From contig DBFBGQ010000099.1 in NCBI GenBank assembly GCA_048201975.1, forward strand, positions 1-14,251: a stretch of DNA of 14,251 nucleotides. The letters run 5' to 3'. The translations under genes were made by a program, and so were the position numbers. This stretch comes from Egerieenecus sp048201975. Its GTDB lineage: Bacteria; Bacillota; Clostridia; Christensenellales; Aristaeellaceae. Within the stretch, counting starts at the first letter, position 1, and each line of letters opens with the position of its first letter. The notes under the pieces were generated by a model. The model ran no database searches, was not told the origin of the DNA, and worked only from the letters and a program-made list of their open reading frames with translations. This document shows positions 12,664-14,251 of the stretch, one piece after another.

Positions 12664-14022
12664 ATGCTGTCGATTCCCCGGAACGTGGCGTGGCTCCTGC
12701 GCCAGTGCCGGCAGGCCGGGTATGCGGCCTATGTGGTGGGGGGCTGCGTCCGCGACGCGCTGCTGGGCCGCGCGCCGAAGGATTGGGATTTGTGCACCTC
12801 TGCCACGCCCCAGGAAATGCTGCGCGTCTTCGCGGGGGCGCATGTGGTGGAAACGGGGCTCAAGCACGGCACGCTGACCGTGGTGCTGGATCATATTCCC
12901 TATGAGGTGACCACCTTCCGCGTGGAGGAAGGGTATGCCGATCACCGGCACCCGGACCGGGTGCGCTTCGTCCATGACGTGCGGGAGGATCTGGCCCGGC
13001 GGGACTTTACGGTCAATGCCATGGCCTGGTCCCCGGAGGAAGGGCTGGTGGACGCCTTTGGCGGCCAGGAGGATCTTCGGACGGGCGTGATTCGCTGCGT
13101 GGGGGAACCCGATACCCGCTTTGGAGAGGATGCTCTGCGGATTTTGCGGGCGCTGCGCTTTGCCGCGACCTATGCGTTCCGGATTGATGGCGGCACCTCC
13201 GCGTCCATTCACCGGCTGCATCCCACCCTGCGGCACGTGGCGGCGGAGCGGATCCGCGTGGAGCTGGGCAAGCTGCTGTGCGGAAGCGCCGCGGCGGAGA
13301 TTCTTCGGCTGTATCCGGACGTTTTGCATACGGTGCTCCCGGAGACGGCGGCCATGTATGGATTCGATCAGCGTACGCCGCATCACCGCTACGATGTGTG
13401 GGAACACACGCTGCATGTGCTGGCGGCGATTCCCGGGGAGGAAACCCTGCGCTGGGCCGCGCTGCTTCATGATGCGGGCAAGCCGGAGGCCTTCACACTG
13501 GATGCTTCCGGCGTCGGCCATGCGTATGGTCACGGAAAAATCAGCCTGGAGAAAGCGGAAAGCGCCATGGCGCGGCTGAAGATGGACCGATCCACCTGGG
13601 AGGATGTAACGCTGCTGGTGGAGAAGCACGACCTGCCGCTTTCGTCGGAGAGGCGGCTGATGAAACGACGGCTGCATCAGCTGGGGGAGCGTCGCCTGCG
13701 GATGCTGATCCAGCTCCAACGCGCCGACGCCCTGGGAAAGGGTACGCTTGCGCCGGAGGAAGTGGAGGAAGCAACCCGGGAACGTTGCCGGACGCTGGAC
13801 GCGCTGGTGGCGGAGGACGCCTGCGTCTCCCTGCGGCAGCTGGCGGTCCGCGGCGGGGACCTGCTGTCGGCGGGGATTCCCGCAGGTAGGGCGCTGGGGC
13901 AGATCCTGGAGCGGCTGCTGGAGGAAGTAATGGAGGAAGCGCTGCCCAATCAGCGGGAAGCCCTGCTGCGGCGGGCGTTGGAAATGGCGCGGGAAGGAGG
14001 TTCCCATGGGCAAATGGAATGA
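12664..14022 (+). CDS. cca: CCA tRNA nucleotidyltransferase with HD domain
   Basis: Adds or repairs the 3' CCA of tRNAs; 452 aa. The head domain carries VVGGCVRDALLGRAPKDWDL (residues 24-43), with metal-binding D40 and D42, then the RRDFTVNAMA motif (112-121) and the neck GEDALRILRALRFAATY. A C-terminal HD phosphohydrolase-type domain follows (WEHTLHVL with H248, LLHDAGKP with H269-D270, VGHAYGHGKIS). The form with an HD domain is common in Clostridia, and such enzymes may also hydrolyse 2',3'-cyclic phosphates. The reading frame is open back to 12436, but AAGGAGG at 12651-12657 and the family N-terminus place the start at ATG 12664. Its last 17 bases overlap the start of uvrC. Confidence 0.95.
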   Translation: MLSIPRNVAWLLRQCRQAGYAAYVVGGCVRDALLGRAPKDWDLCTSATPQEMLRVFAGAHVVETGLKHGTLTVVLDHIPYEVTTFRVEEGYADHRHPDRVRFVHDVREDLARRDFTVNAMAWSPEEGLVDAFGGQEDLRTGVIRCVGEPDTRFGEDALRILRALRFAATYAFRIDGGTSASIHRLHPTLRHVAAERIRVELGKLLCGSAAAEILRLYPDVLHTVLPETAAMYGFDQRTPHHRYDVWEHTLHVLAAIPGEETLRWAALLHDAGKPEAFTLDASGVGHAYGHGKISLEKAESAMARLKMDRSTWEDVTLLVEKHDLPLSSERRLMKRRLHQLGERRLRMLIQLQRADALGKGTLAPEEVEEATRERCRTLDALVAEDACVSLRQLAVRGGDLLSAGIPAGRALGQILERLLEEVMEEALPNQREALLRRALEMAREGGSHGQME

Positions 14023-14251
14023 CGAGCTGGAGCTGAAAATCCAGAAGCTCCCGGAAAGCCCCGGCTGTTATCTGATGAAGGACGCCGAAGGGACCATCAT
14101 TTACGTGGGCAAGGCGGTAAATTTGAAAAACCGCGTCCGCTCCTATTTCCGGGAGACCTATCATACCCCCAAGGTGGCCGCCATGATTAGCCATATCCAG
14201 GATTTCGATATTCTCCTGTGCGAAAGCAATTTGGAGGCCCTTTGCCTGGAG
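14006..14251 (+). CDS. uvrC: Excinuclease ABC subunit C, N-terminal part (cut by window edge)
   Basis: Nuclease subunit of UvrABC nucleotide excision repair, which makes both cuts around the lesion. Only the first 82 codons are present. They are the start of the GIY-YIG nuclease domain: LPESPGCYLMKDAEGTIIYV, then GKAVNLKNRVRSYF, then KVAAMISHIQDFDILLCESN and LEALCLE, all diagnostic of UvrC. AAGGAGG (13994-14000) lies 5 bases before ATG 14006. The gene begins inside the 3' end of cca, indicating coupled translation. Confidence 0.95.
   Translation, partial: MGKWNDELELKIQKLPESPGCYLMKDAEGTIIYVGKAVNLKNRVRSYFRETYHTPKVAAMISHIQDFDILLCESNLEALCLE

Noticed and set aside
12367..14013. Minus-strand open frame of 548 codons opposite cca
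   Set aside because: It covers cca and both divergent promoters, and its P, R, H and Q-rich composition is that of a shadow frame.

Overview
The window looks like ordinary chromosome from a fairly GC-rich, endospore-forming Gram-positive bacterium, most likely a member of the Clostridia. The reasons are a near-canonical SpoVT, a YtfJ (GerW-type) sporulation protein, strong AGGAGG ribosome binding sites, and rpsD lying inside the rpsM-rpsK-rpsD-rpoA-rplQ cluster (in Bacillus rpsD lies elsewhere). I cannot name the genus. No phage, insertion sequence, CRISPR array, tRNA or rRNA gene was seen.

Layout. (1) 1-2646, plus strand: the 3' part of a YesM-type sensor histidine kinase, with its stop overlapping the start of a YesN/AraC-type response regulator; a terminator follows at 2669-2709. 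(2) 2797-5611, plus: a sporulation cassette spoVT - DUF2953 (YtfI-like) - ytfJ - dacF-like, with overlapping stops and starts, behind a sequence that closely fits a sigma-G promoter. (3) 5655-7636, plus: a GNAT acetyltransferase, an RsuA/RluB-family pseudouridine synthase and an MnmM (YtqB) tRNA methyltransferase, ending in a strong terminator. (4) 7647-11126, minus: the alpha-type ribosomal protein/RNA polymerase operon rpsM-rpsK-rpsD-rpoA-rplQ. Its strong promoter carries three A-tracts spaced about two helical turns apart, and it has a structured leader of about 277 nt. infA and rpmJ, which often precede rpsM, are not present. (5) 11156-12552, minus: a Gfo/Idh/MocA oxidoreductase with an unusual cysteine cluster and its own sigma-A promoter. 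(6) 12617-14251, plus, divergent from (5): cca (tRNA CCA-adding enzyme, HD domain) overlapping the 5' end of uvrC, which runs off the window.

How they work together: the spoVT cassette probably gives coordinated forespore expression of a late regulator, two poorly characterised spore proteins and a peptidoglycan carboxypeptidase. Blocks 3, 4 and 6 serve translation, transcription and DNA repair. The kinase/regulator pair and the oxidoreductase fit carbohydrate sensing and metabolism, but neither ligand nor substrate can be read from the sequence.

The observations most worth following are the rpsM leader RNA with mutually exclusive helices, the phased A-tracts at that promoter, the insertions in ribosomal protein L17, the sigma-G-type promoter in front of the coupled sporulation cassette, and the cysteine cluster in the oxidoreductase. 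I did not find a clear candidate for a wholly new multi-gene system.
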